Shown here: positions 32,938-41,730 of the stretch, in pieces | Position numbering within the stretch: position 1 is the first letter of the stretch | How the letters are laid out: each line of letters opens with the position of its first letter | NCBI RefSeq assembly: GCF_041449215.1 | Contig: NZ_JBGNFV010000001.1 | Span: 3,737,001 to 3,801,000, forward strand | DNA: 64,000 bases | Direction of reading: 5' to 3' | Source: Roseivirga sp. BDSF3-8 | GTDB taxonomy: Bacteria; Bacteroidota; Bacteroidia; Cytophagales; Cyclobacteriaceae | Made by a program: the position numbers and the translations under genes | The notes under the pieces: generated by a model | Seen by the model: only the letters and a program-made list of their open reading frames with translations | Told to the model about the DNA's origin: nothing | The model's database searches: none

Positions 32938-33479
32938 TCGTCTATTCTTTTAAAGCCTACAAGTACCTGGTTATCCTGATTTGTAAATGAGTAGTAGAAT
33001 CCGTCAGGGTCGGTCATGCCTACTTCGATGTATACGTTGGGTACCCTTTCTACTACACGTATGTTGTTTACATCCGAGATATCCAGGGAAAGGAGGTCAG
33101 GGCCGCTATCCACAAAAAGGCGATTGCCCTTTAAGGCCATATCTACATTGCCGGGGATACTTATAAATGCTATGATGACAGGAGATGCCGGATTGGTATT
33201 GTCGATGACATGTATTCCCTGATAGCGTTCCCCTACCAGAAGGAGGTTGTTGTATCGCCAAATCTTACCCAGGGCGCTAAGCTGACGCGGGGCTTCGCTG
33301 CCGACTGCGCCTTCAAACTCGTCACGATCCATGTAGATGGGATCATAATTATGGTAAGGTTCGCCTACATCAATAAAGGGTGGGGTATCGTCGTCTTCGA
33401 TGTAAAAACAACCCATAAGCAGGAGGCCGGAATACATGGCCAACATTGCTATAAAACCCCTGGTGAGGATTCTGTTCAT
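32934..33479 (-). CDS. LVIVD-like lipoprotein, partner of the downstream gene
   Basis: A 181-residue lipoprotein with signal peptide ending LLMGC (Cys24). The mature protein has a short acidic stretch (YIEDDDTPP) and then LVIVD-type units: VGERYQGIHVIDNTNPASPVI and LLSLDISDVNNIRVVERV. It is shorter than a full propeller, and its terminal codons overlap the ATG of the 255-residue LVIVD lipoprotein, suggesting that the two form one assembly. First gene of the pair. Confidence 0.75.
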   Translation of the reverse strand: MNRILTRGFIAMLAMYSGLLLMGCFYIEDDDTPPFIDVGEPYHNYDPIYMDRDEFEGAVGSEAPRQLSALGKIWRYNNLLLVGERYQGIHVIDNTNPASPVIIAFISIPGNVDMALKGNRLFVDSGPDLLSLDISDVNNIRVVERVPNVYIEVGMTDPDGFYYSFTNQDNQVLVGFKRIDE

Positions 33480-33555
33480 TCTTGAAAGAGGTTTAGTATT
33501 TGTGATGATTAAGACACAGCCTCTCTCGGATAGGTTGGAATGATTCTAAATAATA

Positions 33556-34401
33556 TCAGAATCCTTCCCGCCCATCAGACGCGACACGCAGCAATTGTTT
33601 AACCTCATCGGCCTTATGATGGTCGCCAAGGTTTTCAAAGCTAACCACCAGGTTTCGTAAAACCCTGAGCACTATATCCAGCGAGGTACAAGGTTGGTAG
33701 AATATATCATCGGGTACCTGATTCAGGTGATTCAGGTAATTATCAATATCTGCACGGCTGAATATGAGGCCTTTGTTAAAGGCATTAATGTAGAATTGGA
33801 CTTCTTCGGATTTGTATGTGAGTATAAAAAGGTTGGGTAGGTTGACCCCATAGAGGGGCATCTTAAGTTTGCGGCCTACGAGCATATACAGTACGCACAG
33901 GCTTATAGGGTTGCCACGGCGGCTTTCCAGCACAATATTGAGCATGCTATTGCCAGGGGCATGAAAGTTTTTCGTATTGGCGCTGAAACGGAGTTTGTTA
34001 AAAAGTACGCTGTTCAGCTTTTTGACCTGGTCGAAGGGGTGAGCGTCGCCTTTAAATTCAAGCCAGGCTTCGTAATAGATTTGTTCCAGATCCTTACGGA
34101 GCTTATCGAGCTCCAAGTCCGGGTACTGGTAGGTGGCAAGCAGGTACATGCCTTCCAGCAGGTCCTGCTCACCCTCTTTCCATTTTGCAAGCTTATTCAT
34201 CAGTCCTTCAAACTGAAGGTGATGGATAAGGTCTTCTATACGTTTCTGGACGAGCGGGTCCATTGAGTTCTCCCACTGGCCCTCCAAAAAAGGAATGACC
34301 TCTTCTCCTAATGAAATAATTTTATTTTCCACCTGGCCAAGGATATCGCTGTCCTGCTCATCGAGCAACGACACCAGGGCCTTCAATTCCCGCTCTTCCA
34401 T
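33556..34401 (-). CDS. SirB1-type transglutaminase-like protein
   Basis: A 281-residue cytoplasmic protein of the SirB1 N-terminal/transglutaminase-like (Transglut_core2) family. Its middle has the family core: LNSVLFNKLRFSANTKNFHAP, SMLNIVLESRRGNPISLCVLYMLVGRKL and the MPLYGVNLPNLFIL segment. The N-terminal 100 residues look like HEAT-type helices (VIPFLEGQWENSMDPLVQKR). The cysteine after PISL stands where a transglutaminase nucleophile would be, but catalysis has not been shown for this family. It follows the acyl-CoA carboxylase gene by 18 bases, so probably the same operon. Confidence 0.8.
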   Translation of the reverse strand: MEERELKALVSLLDEQDSDILGQVENKIISLGEEVIPFLEGQWENSMDPLVQKRIEDLIHHLQFEGLMNKLAKWKEGEQDLLEGMYLLATYQYPDLELDKLRKDLEQIYYEAWLEFKGDAHPFDQVKKLNSVLFNKLRFSANTKNFHAPGNSMLNIVLESRRGNPISLCVLYMLVGRKLKMPLYGVNLPNLFILTYKSEEVQFYINAFNKGLIFSRADIDNYLNHLNQVPDDIFYQPCTSLDIVLRVLRNLVVSFENLGDHHKADEVKQLLRVASDGREGF

Positions 34402-34419
34402 GTGTTATTTTATCAAATA

Positions 34420-36048
34420 TCAGGTTTGGATCACCCCTACATTAAAGGGTTTTTCAATAGGAGCGTGATCTGCTGCCTCAATACCCATGCTGATCACCTT
34501 ACGGGTTTCCAGCGGGTCTATTATACCATCCACCCAGAGTCTGGCGGCGGCATAGTAAGGGCTAAGCTGCTCGTTATACCGATCAGAGATCTCTTTGAGC
34601 ATTGCTTCCTCGTCTTCCTTGCTAATTTCCTGCCCTTTGGCTTTTGCCGTGGCTACTTTTATCTGTAATAAGGTTTTGGCAGCACTGGCACCACTCATAA
34701 CTGCAAGCTGCGCGGTGGGCCATGCATAAATCAGGCGTGGATCATATGCTTTACCACACATGGCATAATTACCGGCTCCGTAGCTGTTACCCACGATAAT
34801 AGTAAACTTGGGCACAACCGAATTGGCCATGGCATTTACCATTTTTGCTCCGTCTTTGATAATGCCACCATGCTCGGCACGGCTACCTACCATGAATCCG
34901 CTCACGTCCTGAAGGAATACGAGAGGGATTTTGCGCTGGTTACAGTTCATTATAAAGCGCGCAGCCTTATCTGCAGAGTCAGAGTAGATTACGCCACCCA
35001 TTTGCATTTCGCCCTTTTTGCTCTTCACCACCTTGCGCTGGTTAGCCACAATGCCCACGGCCCACCCATCAATGCGGGCGGTACCGCAAATAATGGTCTG
35101 ACCGTACAAGTCCTTGTAGGGCTCAAATTCAGAGTTGTCTACCAGCCTTGCAATCAGGTCGTGCATATCGTACGGCTTAACCCTGTCGGCGGGCATAATG
35201 CCGTAAAGTTCTTCCTGGCTCTCTTTGGGAGCGGCAGGTTCTGCCCGGTCAAAGCCGGCCTTATCGTAAGAGCCTATTTTATCGAAGATGTTACGGATGG
35301 CATCGAGGGCTTCCTGGTCATTCTCAAATTTGTTATCCGTAACGCCAGATATCTCACAGTGGGTGGTGGCTCCTCCCAGGGTTTCATTGTCGATATCCTC
35401 ACCCACAGCGGCCTTTACGAGGTATGAACCGGCAAGGAATATAGATCCGGTTTTGTCCACGATCATGGCTTCATCCGACATGATGGGAAGGTAGGCACCG
35501 CCGGCCACACAGCTACCCATGATGGCGGCTATCTGCACGATACCCATGCTGGACATCTTTGCGTTGTTGCGGAACTGGCGGCCAAAATGTTCTTTATCGG
35601 GGAATATCTCATCCTGCATGGGAAGAAACACACCGGCACTGTCTACTAAATAGACAATAGGCAGCCTGTTTTCCATGGCTACTTCCTGGGCGCGCAGGTT
35701 CTTTTTAGCTGTGATGGGAAACCATGCACCAGCCTTCACGGTAGCATCATTGGCCACGATCACACACTGGCGACCCTTTATGTAGCCAATTCCGGTAACT
35801 ACGCCGCCGCCGGGGGCACCTCCGTATTCTTTGTACATACCTTCACCGGCCAGCGCTCCGATTTCCAGGAACTCGCTGCCTTCGTCTGTCAGGTAATCAA
35901 TACGTTCACGAGCTGTGAGCTTACCTTTTTTGTGCTGAGATTCGATCTTTTTTTCACCACCGCCCAGGTATACCTTTTTCAGGTGGGACTTCAGCCGGAA
36001 GACGGCTTGTTTCATTTCGTCTTCGTTGCGGTTGAATTCAATATTCAT
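34420..36048 (-). CDS. Acyl-CoA carboxylase, carboxyltransferase (beta) subunit
   Basis: A 542-residue carboxyltransferase subunit of a biotin-dependent acyl-CoA carboxylase. Both halves of the crotonase-like fold are present, with KLTARERIDYLTD near the start, GGGVVTGIGYIKGR, the oxyanion-hole glycines in GSCVAGGAYLP, and, in the second half, DVSGFMVGSRAEHGGIIKDGAKM and GNSYGAGNYAMCG. The phrasing VKAGAWFPITAKKNLRAQE and PDKEHFGRQF is closest to methylcrotonyl-CoA carboxylase (leucine breakdown), though propionyl-CoA carboxylase is possible. The biotin carboxylase partner is not in the window. Confidence 0.88.
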   Translation of the reverse strand: MNIEFNRNEDEMKQAVFRLKSHLKKVYLGGGEKKIESQHKKGKLTARERIDYLTDEGSEFLEIGALAGEGMYKEYGGAPGGGVVTGIGYIKGRQCVIVANDATVKAGAWFPITAKKNLRAQEVAMENRLPIVYLVDSAGVFLPMQDEIFPDKEHFGRQFRNNAKMSSMGIVQIAAIMGSCVAGGAYLPIMSDEAMIVDKTGSIFLAGSYLVKAAVGEDIDNETLGGATTHCEISGVTDNKFENDQEALDAIRNIFDKIGSYDKAGFDRAEPAAPKESQEELYGIMPADRVKPYDMHDLIARLVDNSEFEPYKDLYGQTIICGTARIDGWAVGIVANQRKVVKSKKGEMQMGGVIYSDSADKAARFIMNCNQRKIPLVFLQDVSGFMVGSRAEHGGIIKDGAKMVNAMANSVVPKFTIIVGNSYGAGNYAMCGKAYDPRLIYAWPTAQLAVMSGASAAKTLLQIKVATAKAKGQEISKEDEEAMLKEISDRYNEQLSPYYAAARLWVDGIIDPLETRKVISMGIEAADHAPIEKPFNVGVIQT

Positions 36049-36077
36049 CAGGAAAAGGGTTTATGATTGAGTGCGCA

Positions 36078-36138
36078 TCAAAAAACAAGCCTGCACATTG
36101 CCGACCCGAACGATACCGGATGACGACTGTACAGGCTT
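36078..36138 (-). terminator. Probable terminator of the mlaD transcription unit
   Basis: On the minus strand an 11-base arm (36128-36138) pairs at 10 positions with 36087-36097 across a 30-base loop and is followed by GTTTTTTG. It lies between the MlaD gene and the carboxylase gene. Confidence 0.5.
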
Positions 36139-36171
36139 ATTATTTTAAAGAAGTGAATTAATCTTCTTTAC

Positions 36172-37110
36172 CTATTCGTCGCGCTTGTCGTTCTTACGCC
36201 CAAAGATAGAAAAATGTACGTAACGGCCGGGGTTTTGACGCAGGTCAATCAGTAATTTGTCGAGGTCCTCGGCGGTACTGTTCAGGTTGGTGTAAAGTGA
36301 GTCATCGTGGAGCAGGCGACCCATTGTGCCTTCCTGGTTTTCAAGTTGAACAAGGATTTTGTTCAGGTTGTCGATGGTCTGCTGAGTCTTTTCAGACAGT
36401 TCCTTCATTTGCAGGTTCTGTACACTGTCGGCAATACCATTTACGCTAGTCAGCAATGGTCTAATGCCTGTTTCTTCATCGGTAAGTGCAGCAGTGATTT
36501 CGCTCATGTCATTGCTCACCTGGCGTAAACTGCGGCGATTTTCACGCAGGGTATACTTAAGCTCCTTAGCTACAGAATCCATTTCACTGATGGCACTCCC
36601 CATACTGGAGCGGTTATCGGCCAGCTCACTTACAATGAGGTTGATTTTATACAGCGTGCTGTCAATATTTTCGATAACAGGGGTCGCTTTTTCGCGGATC
36701 ATCTCCGGCAGGCCTTTTTCCACCAGGGAGGTGAGGGTATCACCGTCCTCGGCCAGGGAGTTAAGGCTGCCAACGTGCAGCAGCAGTGCCTTACTGCCGA
36801 GCAGGTCACTGTTGTGGAGTGCTACTTCGGCATTATCACCGAGCAAAATCTCGCCGTCTACATCAAACTCCACCAGCACTCGGTTGCTGTCTTCCTGCAA
36901 GATAGAGATAGTGGTCACACGGCCCACTGGCATACCTGACAGCAGTACAGGGTTTGAAGGTGTAAGACCATCAATGTCATCGTAGACGACATAAAATGTA
37001 TTCTGGCTACTAAAAAAATCGATCCCCTGCAGAAATTTAAATCCTACATAAAGCACTGTACAGGCGATTACCGCCAGCAGTCCTACTTTAGCCTCTTTGG
37101 TCAGTTTCAC
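36172..37110 (-). CDS. MlaD/MCE-domain lipid transport protein
   Basis: A 312-residue protein with one N-terminal transmembrane helix (VGLLAVIACTVLYVGFKFLQG) and an MCE domain right after it (about 35-115, YVVYDDIDGLTPSNPVLLSGMPVGRV), then a long helical and coiled-coil tail. MCE proteins form hexameric rings that carry lipids between the inner and outer membrane. The ATPase and permease (MlaF/MlaE) are not in the window. It is encoded 10 bases after an N-acetylmuramoyl-L-alanine amidase on the same strand, a pairing that suggests shared envelope control. Confidence 0.88.
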   Translation of the reverse strand: MKLTKEAKVGLLAVIACTVLYVGFKFLQGIDFFSSQNTFYVVYDDIDGLTPSNPVLLSGMPVGRVTTISILQEDSNRVLVEFDVDGEILLGDNAEVALHNSDLLGSKALLLHVGSLNSLAEDGDTLTSLVEKGLPEMIREKATPVIENIDSTLYKINLIVSELADNRSSMGSAISEMDSVAKELKYTLRENRRSLRQVSNDMSEITAALTDEETGIRPLLTSVNGIADSVQNLQMKELSEKTQQTIDNLNKILVQLENQEGTMGRLLHDDSLYTNLNSTAEDLDKLLIDLRQNPGRYVHFSIFGRKNDKRDE

Positions 37111-37120
37111 TATAATGAAT

Positions 37121-37906
37121 TTAGTTCATCGATTCGATCTCTTCCTTATAATCACGGAAGGCTCTGAAAATTCCGGATGCCAGATACGTTTGTCCTTTTT
37201 CGCTGTTCAGGTATTTCTCCTCTTCATCGTTGCTCATAAATCCGAGCTCGATCAAAACGCTAGGCATGGATGTTTTATAAAGCACAATAAAGCCAGCTTG
37301 TTTTACTCCGCGGCTTTTTCTTCCCACACGATTTTTAAACTGGGATTCCACATTTCTCGCCATCATCAGGCTACTTTCAAGGTATGCACTCTGATAGAGG
37401 CTGAAAAGAATGTGAGAATCGGGTGAGTTGGGATCAAATCCCTCGTATTTTTCTTCGTAATTATCCTCCAGCAATATAACAGAGTTCTCCCTTTTTGCCA
37501 CATCCAGGTTTGCCTGTGATACGTGAGTACCCATTACATAGGTTTCACTACCATAGGGACTTGAGGTACTATGCGCATTTGCATGGATGGAGATGAAAAG
37601 ATCTGCATCATTTTTGTTAGCAATTCCTGCGCGGTCTATAAGTTCCACAAAGCGGTCGTCTTTTCTGGTATAGATGACTTCTACATCATCAAGATATTTT
37701 TCAATATATCCGCCTACTTTTAACGCAATGGAGAGAGCTACATCCTTTTCTTTAGATATTTTCCCCAGCTTACCAGGGTCCTTACCTCCGTGTCCTGCGT
37801 CGATTACCACCTTCCGGAGCTTATACTGTCTCAAGTCCAGAGAGCTAAAGGAACACATCACCAAAAAGAGGGAAATGCATGAGATGGAAATAATATTCTT
37901 CGCCAC
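37121..37906 (-). CDS. N-acetylmuramoyl-L-alanine amidase (Amidase_3)
   Basis: A zinc amidase that cleaves the peptide from the glycan in peptidoglycan. The Amidase_3 domain carries the zinc ligands and catalytic residues in VVIDAGHGGKD, ISKEKDVAL, LFISIHANAH and LIELGFMSNDEE. The frame is open to an ATG at 38023, but that would overlap the divergent lptD coding start by about 40 bases. A GTG at 37906 gives a 261-residue protein with a short signal peptide (AKNIISISCISLFLVMCSF) and is preferred here. A divergent promoter would then lie in 37907-37982. Co-oriented with mlaD 10 bases downstream. Confidence 0.88.
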   Translation of the reverse strand: MAKNIISISCISLFLVMCSFSSLDLRQYKLRKVVIDAGHGGKDPGKLGKISKEKDVALSIALKVGGYIEKYLDDVEVIYTRKDDRFVELIDRAGIANKNDADLFISIHANAHSTSSPYGSETYVMGTHVSQANLDVAKRENSVILLEDNYEEKYEGFDPNSPDSHILFSLYQSAYLESSLMMARNVESQFKNRVGRKSRGVKQAGFIVLYKTSMPSVLIELGFMSNDEEEKYLNSEKGQTYLASGIFRAFRDYKEEIESMN

Positions 37907-37982
37907 CTTTCGCTTGTTAGGTCTTAAAACAATAACTTTACCACGCAAAATTGAAAATTTTTCCGTAAAACCGAAAAAGCGG

Positions 37983-40646
37983 GTGCGTAAATCCAGAAGT
38001 CTCATAAGCTTCATAGTGTTCATGTTTTCCGGGCTGTCCGTTTTGGCTCAGACCGAAGGAGAAAGAAAAATCTCCTCTGAGCCTATAAACGAGAACGAGC
38101 CTGATTCTGTGGTTATTACACAATCCGACGTAGTTGATATAGGTAATGTATCGCAGGATACAGCCACAAGCCAGCCAGAGGGTGATATACGAACTACTAT
38201 CAAGTATTCTGCCAAAGATTCAACAAATATGGATCTGCTGGGCCAAAAAGTTTACCTCTATGGTGATGCTAAGATCACCTATGGTACTATAGAGCTACAG
38301 GCTGACCAGATTGTTATTGATTATCTCACTAATTCTGTAACTGCCGAGGGCCGGGAAGACAGTACGGGCACGATGGTGGGTCTGCCTATTTTTAAGGAAG
38401 GCGAAGAGGTGTTTGAGGCCAGGCAGATGAAATATAACTTCAAAACCCGAAAAGCCTTTATTTCGGGGGTGGCAAAGGAGCAGGATGAGGGCTATCTTTT
38501 TGGCGAATCGGTAAAAAAGGACGAAGAAGATAATCTTTATATACAGGGAGGTAAATTTTGCCCCTGTGACGATCCGGATGCCTCTACTTATATCCGCAGT
38601 AAACGCATTAAACTGATACCGAATGATAAGGTGGTGACAGGCCCCTTTATTATGTACATAGGTGATGTACCTACTCCCTTACTTTTTCCTTTTGGCATGT
38701 TTCCTATGCCGGATAAGCGGGCCTCGGGCATAGTGGTGCCTACCTACGGGGAGGAACGACGCCGGGGTTTTTTCCTGAGAAATGGGGGCTACTACTTCGC
38801 AATCAGTGACTACGTAGATCTGGCCCTTACCGGGGAGATATACTCTAAAGGTTCCCAGGGTCTGAATGTGCGAAGCACTTATCGTAAGCGCTATAAGTAC
38901 AACGGTAACTTAAACCTGCAGTACAATAAACAGCGGGTGGGGCAGAATGAGGAGGACTCGGTAATACAGAAGGACTTCTGGATACGATGGAGCCACCAGC
39001 CACAAAGCCGCGGAACCAGCCGTTTTTCGGCTTCGGTAAATGCGGGTACTTCAAGCTTTAACAATAATAACCCTACGCGGGACCTAAGCCAGAATATCCG
39101 GCAGACCTTTAACTCAAGTGTACAATACAGTAAGTCATTTGTAGGTACCCCCTTCAATATGTCGGTGAGTGCGCGGCATGATCAGAATATTGCTACCGGT
39201 GAGGTAAACCTGCAACTACCGGAACTGGCGGTTAATATGAACCGTCTTTATCCTTTTAAGGGGGTAGCGGGTGACATAAGCTGGCTGGAGAAGCTGAATA
39301 TCGCGTATACGATGAATGCGACAAACCGCATTACTAATGAACTTCCGGGCCTTACAAATGCGGAAGGAAGGGACAGTATCGCTCCTTTTAATTTCGCCAC
39401 TTTGCCTGAACTTCTTGAAAATGCACGGAATGGCTTCAGGCATACCATTCCGGTAAGCACTTCTCTGCAACTCTTCAAGTATTTTACGGTAAACCCTAAT
39501 TTTAACTATGAAGAGATCTGGTACCTGCGACAACTGGATTATAGTGATTACACGGCGGAGCGCGGAACGATAGTCATAGATACGCTGAACCAGTTTAGCC
39601 GGGCTTATAGCTTTAGCACCGGTGCCAGCCTGAATACCAGGGTGTACGGGACATTTTACCTGAAAAATAAGCGCCTCCAAGCTGTGAGGCATATCATGAT
39701 ACCCAGCCTATCTTATAGCTACCGGCCTGATTTTTCAGACCCCCGGTATGGGTTCTACCAGGAGGTGGTGGTGGACTCTATGGGGACCACGGACCTGCTT
39801 AGCCGTTACAATGGATTTGTTTATGGCACACCTGGCCGGGGAGTAAGTAATAGTCTGTCTTTTTCTGTTAGTAATAATATTGAGGGTAAGCTGCTGGCTA
39901 AGAATGATACTACAGGGAAGCCGACCAAGATTACACTGATAGATAACCTGGGTATGAGTGCCTCATACAACTTTGCCGCTGAGCAGTTTAAACTTTCTAC
40001 CATAAACCTGACGGCACGCACCCGGATATTTAACAATAAGCTGGATATAAACCTGACGGGAACCCTGGACCCGTATGTGTACCGCCTAGATTCTGCCTAT
40101 ATTAATCGCTCCGGTGACCGGGTGGTACAGCAAACCCGCCTGGATCGCTATTCATGGAACTACGGACGCGGTTTCGGGCAGTTTAGCCGGGTGAACCTGG
40201 CGCTGGGCACGAGCCTGAACCCCAAGGCACGGGAAAATGAACAGGAGCTTGACGACATAGAGCGGGAGAACCCTAATATGCCTACCTCGGCATTGAGAGC
40301 GGAATATGTGGACTTTTCTATCCCCTGGAACCTGCGGCTGCAGTATTCGCTGTCGTATGCCAAGATAGGCTTCCAGGAAAGCGATATTATTTCTTCGGTC
40401 ACTTTCAATGGTAGTCTGAATATCACCGATAAGTGGAAGATGACGTTCAACTCTGGTTATGACTTTAAGCGAAAAGAATTTACGCTAACCAATCTGGCGA
40501 TTAACCGGGACCTGAACTGCTGGCAGATGCGTTTTAACTGGACGCCATTTGGTCGTTTTCAGTCTTATTCCCTCACTGTCAATATTAAATCTTCGATACT
40601 ACAGGACCTGAAACTTAACAGGAACAGAAGTTTCTGGGATCAGTAA
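37983..40646 (+). CDS. lptD: LPS-assembly outer-membrane protein LptD (Bacteroidota type)
   Basis: An 887-residue outer-membrane protein: an OstA/LptA-like periplasmic jellyroll (about 60-210: VYLYGDAKITYGTIELQADQ, EVFEARQMKYNFKTRKAFISG) followed by a large beta-barrel (FFLRNGGYYFAISDYVDLALTGE onward). LptD with LptE inserts lipopolysaccharide into the outer leaflet. The open frame reaches back to 37674 through the divergent amidase gene. The GTG at 37983 gives a proper signal peptide (LISFIVFMFSGLSVLAQ), so I take it as the start. The C-terminus ends in aromatic-rich strands (SFWDQ). A TPR lipoprotein follows 8 bases after its stop. Confidence 0.85.
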   Translation: MRKSRSLISFIVFMFSGLSVLAQTEGERKISSEPINENEPDSVVITQSDVVDIGNVSQDTATSQPEGDIRTTIKYSAKDSTNMDLLGQKVYLYGDAKITYGTIELQADQIVIDYLTNSVTAEGREDSTGTMVGLPIFKEGEEVFEARQMKYNFKTRKAFISGVAKEQDEGYLFGESVKKDEEDNLYIQGGKFCPCDDPDASTYIRSKRIKLIPNDKVVTGPFIMYIGDVPTPLLFPFGMFPMPDKRASGIVVPTYGEERRRGFFLRNGGYYFAISDYVDLALTGEIYSKGSQGLNVRSTYRKRYKYNGNLNLQYNKQRVGQNEEDSVIQKDFWIRWSHQPQSRGTSRFSASVNAGTSSFNNNNPTRDLSQNIRQTFNSSVQYSKSFVGTPFNMSVSARHDQNIATGEVNLQLPELAVNMNRLYPFKGVAGDISWLEKLNIAYTMNATNRITNELPGLTNAEGRDSIAPFNFATLPELLENARNGFRHTIPVSTSLQLFKYFTVNPNFNYEEIWYLRQLDYSDYTAERGTIVIDTLNQFSRAYSFSTGASLNTRVYGTFYLKNKRLQAVRHIMIPSLSYSYRPDFSDPRYGFYQEVVVDSMGTTDLLSRYNGFVYGTPGRGVSNSLSFSVSNNIEGKLLAKNDTTGKPTKITLIDNLGMSASYNFAAEQFKLSTINLTARTRIFNNKLDINLTGTLDPYVYRLDSAYINRSGDRVVQQTRLDRYSWNYGRGFGQFSRVNLALGTSLNPKARENEQELDDIERENPNMPTSALRAEYVDFSIPWNLRLQYSLSYAKIGFQESDIISSVTFNGSLNITDKWKMTFNSGYDFKRKEFTLTNLAINRDLNCWQMRFNWTPFGRFQSYSLTVNIKSSILQDLKLNRNRSFWDQ

Positions 40647-40654
40647 TTAATTCT

Positions 40655-41680
40655 ATGAAAGCAATTTCACTAACCCTACTATGCCTTATGGCACTGCTGG
40701 TATCCTGTGGTGACCCTGACGTACGGCAGGCGGAAAGCTTTTTTCAAAAGGGAAAAGGAGCGCTGAATAAGGGGGAGTATGCCACTGCAGTGTATTATTA
40801 TTCCCAGGCAGTGGAAAAGCTGGATACTTTCGCGGCGGCTTATAATAACCGCGGGGTGGCATACTTTGAGCTTAAGAAGTACCAGGAGGCTCTGAATGAT
40901 CATAACCGGGCGCTACAGCTAAATCCATCTATGACAGAGGCATACATTAGCCGTGTGAATGCCAATATGGAGCTGGGTAATTACTATGCAGTGCTGAGCG
41001 ACCTCGAGTGGCTGATCCAGCGGGAAGAAAGTAATGCGCAATTGTATTTCATTATGGCGTCGGCTGAGGCGATGCTAAAGCGCTATGAAAGTGCGCTGGC
41101 CAGGCTGGATACGGTAGTGGTACTTGACCCTGAAAATGCAGACGCATGGGTGAACCGTGGTACGGTAAACTATTACCTGGGTAACCTGGAAGAGGCTGAA
41201 GCTGATGTGAAAAAAGGCCTTGCTCTGAATGAAGAAGTGGCCCTCGGACATAATACATTGTCTCTGATACAGATAGAGCAGGGTGATACCACGGCGGCCC
41301 TGGCGTCTGTAAAGCAGGCTCTGCGAAAAGAGCCCTTCAACCCATATTTTCTAAATAACCGCGGCTACATCCTGCTGCTTAAGGGTGACCTGGAAGAGGG
41401 ACTTGAAGACGTGCAGGAAAGCCTGCGGCTGGATAATTCGAATGCCTGGGGCTACCGGAACCTGGGGCTCTACTATCTGCTGTCGGGTAATAGCCAGCGG
41501 GCTATTGAGCTTTTAAAAAAGGCAGATGACATGGAAGAGGAGATACCATTGATCAATGTATTTATGGGCCGTGCCTATCTGGCTGAAAATGAAAGGGAAC
41601 GTGCCTGTGATTATTTCAGGCGGAGTGCCTCCGCAGGTGAGGAGGCCGGTGCCCGTGCCGTCTCTATGTATTGCGAATAG
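40655..41680 (+). CDS. TPR-repeat lipoprotein
   Basis: A 341-residue lipoprotein (signal peptide MKAISLTLLCLMALLVSC, lipobox Cys18) composed of about eight tetratricopeptide repeats, such as YATAVYYYSQAVEKLDTF, YQEALNDHNRALQLNP, LEEAEADVKKGLALNEE and LEEGLEDVQESLRLDN. TPR lipoproteins serve as interaction platforms in the periplasm or outer membrane. Being 8 bases behind lptD and co-directional suggests a role in envelope assembly, but nothing in the sequence fixes a partner. Confidence 0.85.
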   Translation: MKAISLTLLCLMALLVSCGDPDVRQAESFFQKGKGALNKGEYATAVYYYSQAVEKLDTFAAAYNNRGVAYFELKKYQEALNDHNRALQLNPSMTEAYISRVNANMELGNYYAVLSDLEWLIQREESNAQLYFIMASAEAMLKRYESALARLDTVVVLDPENADAWVNRGTVNYYLGNLEEAEADVKKGLALNEEVALGHNTLSLIQIEQGDTTAALASVKQALRKEPFNPYFLNNRGYILLLKGDLEEGLEDVQESLRLDNSNAWGYRNLGLYYLLSGNSQRAIELLKKADDMEEEIPLINVFMGRAYLAENERERACDYFRRSASAGEEAGARAVSMYCE

Positions 41681-41730
41681 TAAAAACAATCCGGTTTATT
41701 TTTGATTTTACATAGACGCGCATCATATCT

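Noticed and set aside
39216-39692. 158-codon antisense frame inside lptD
   Set aside because: Shadow of the beta-barrel coding sequence, no family features.
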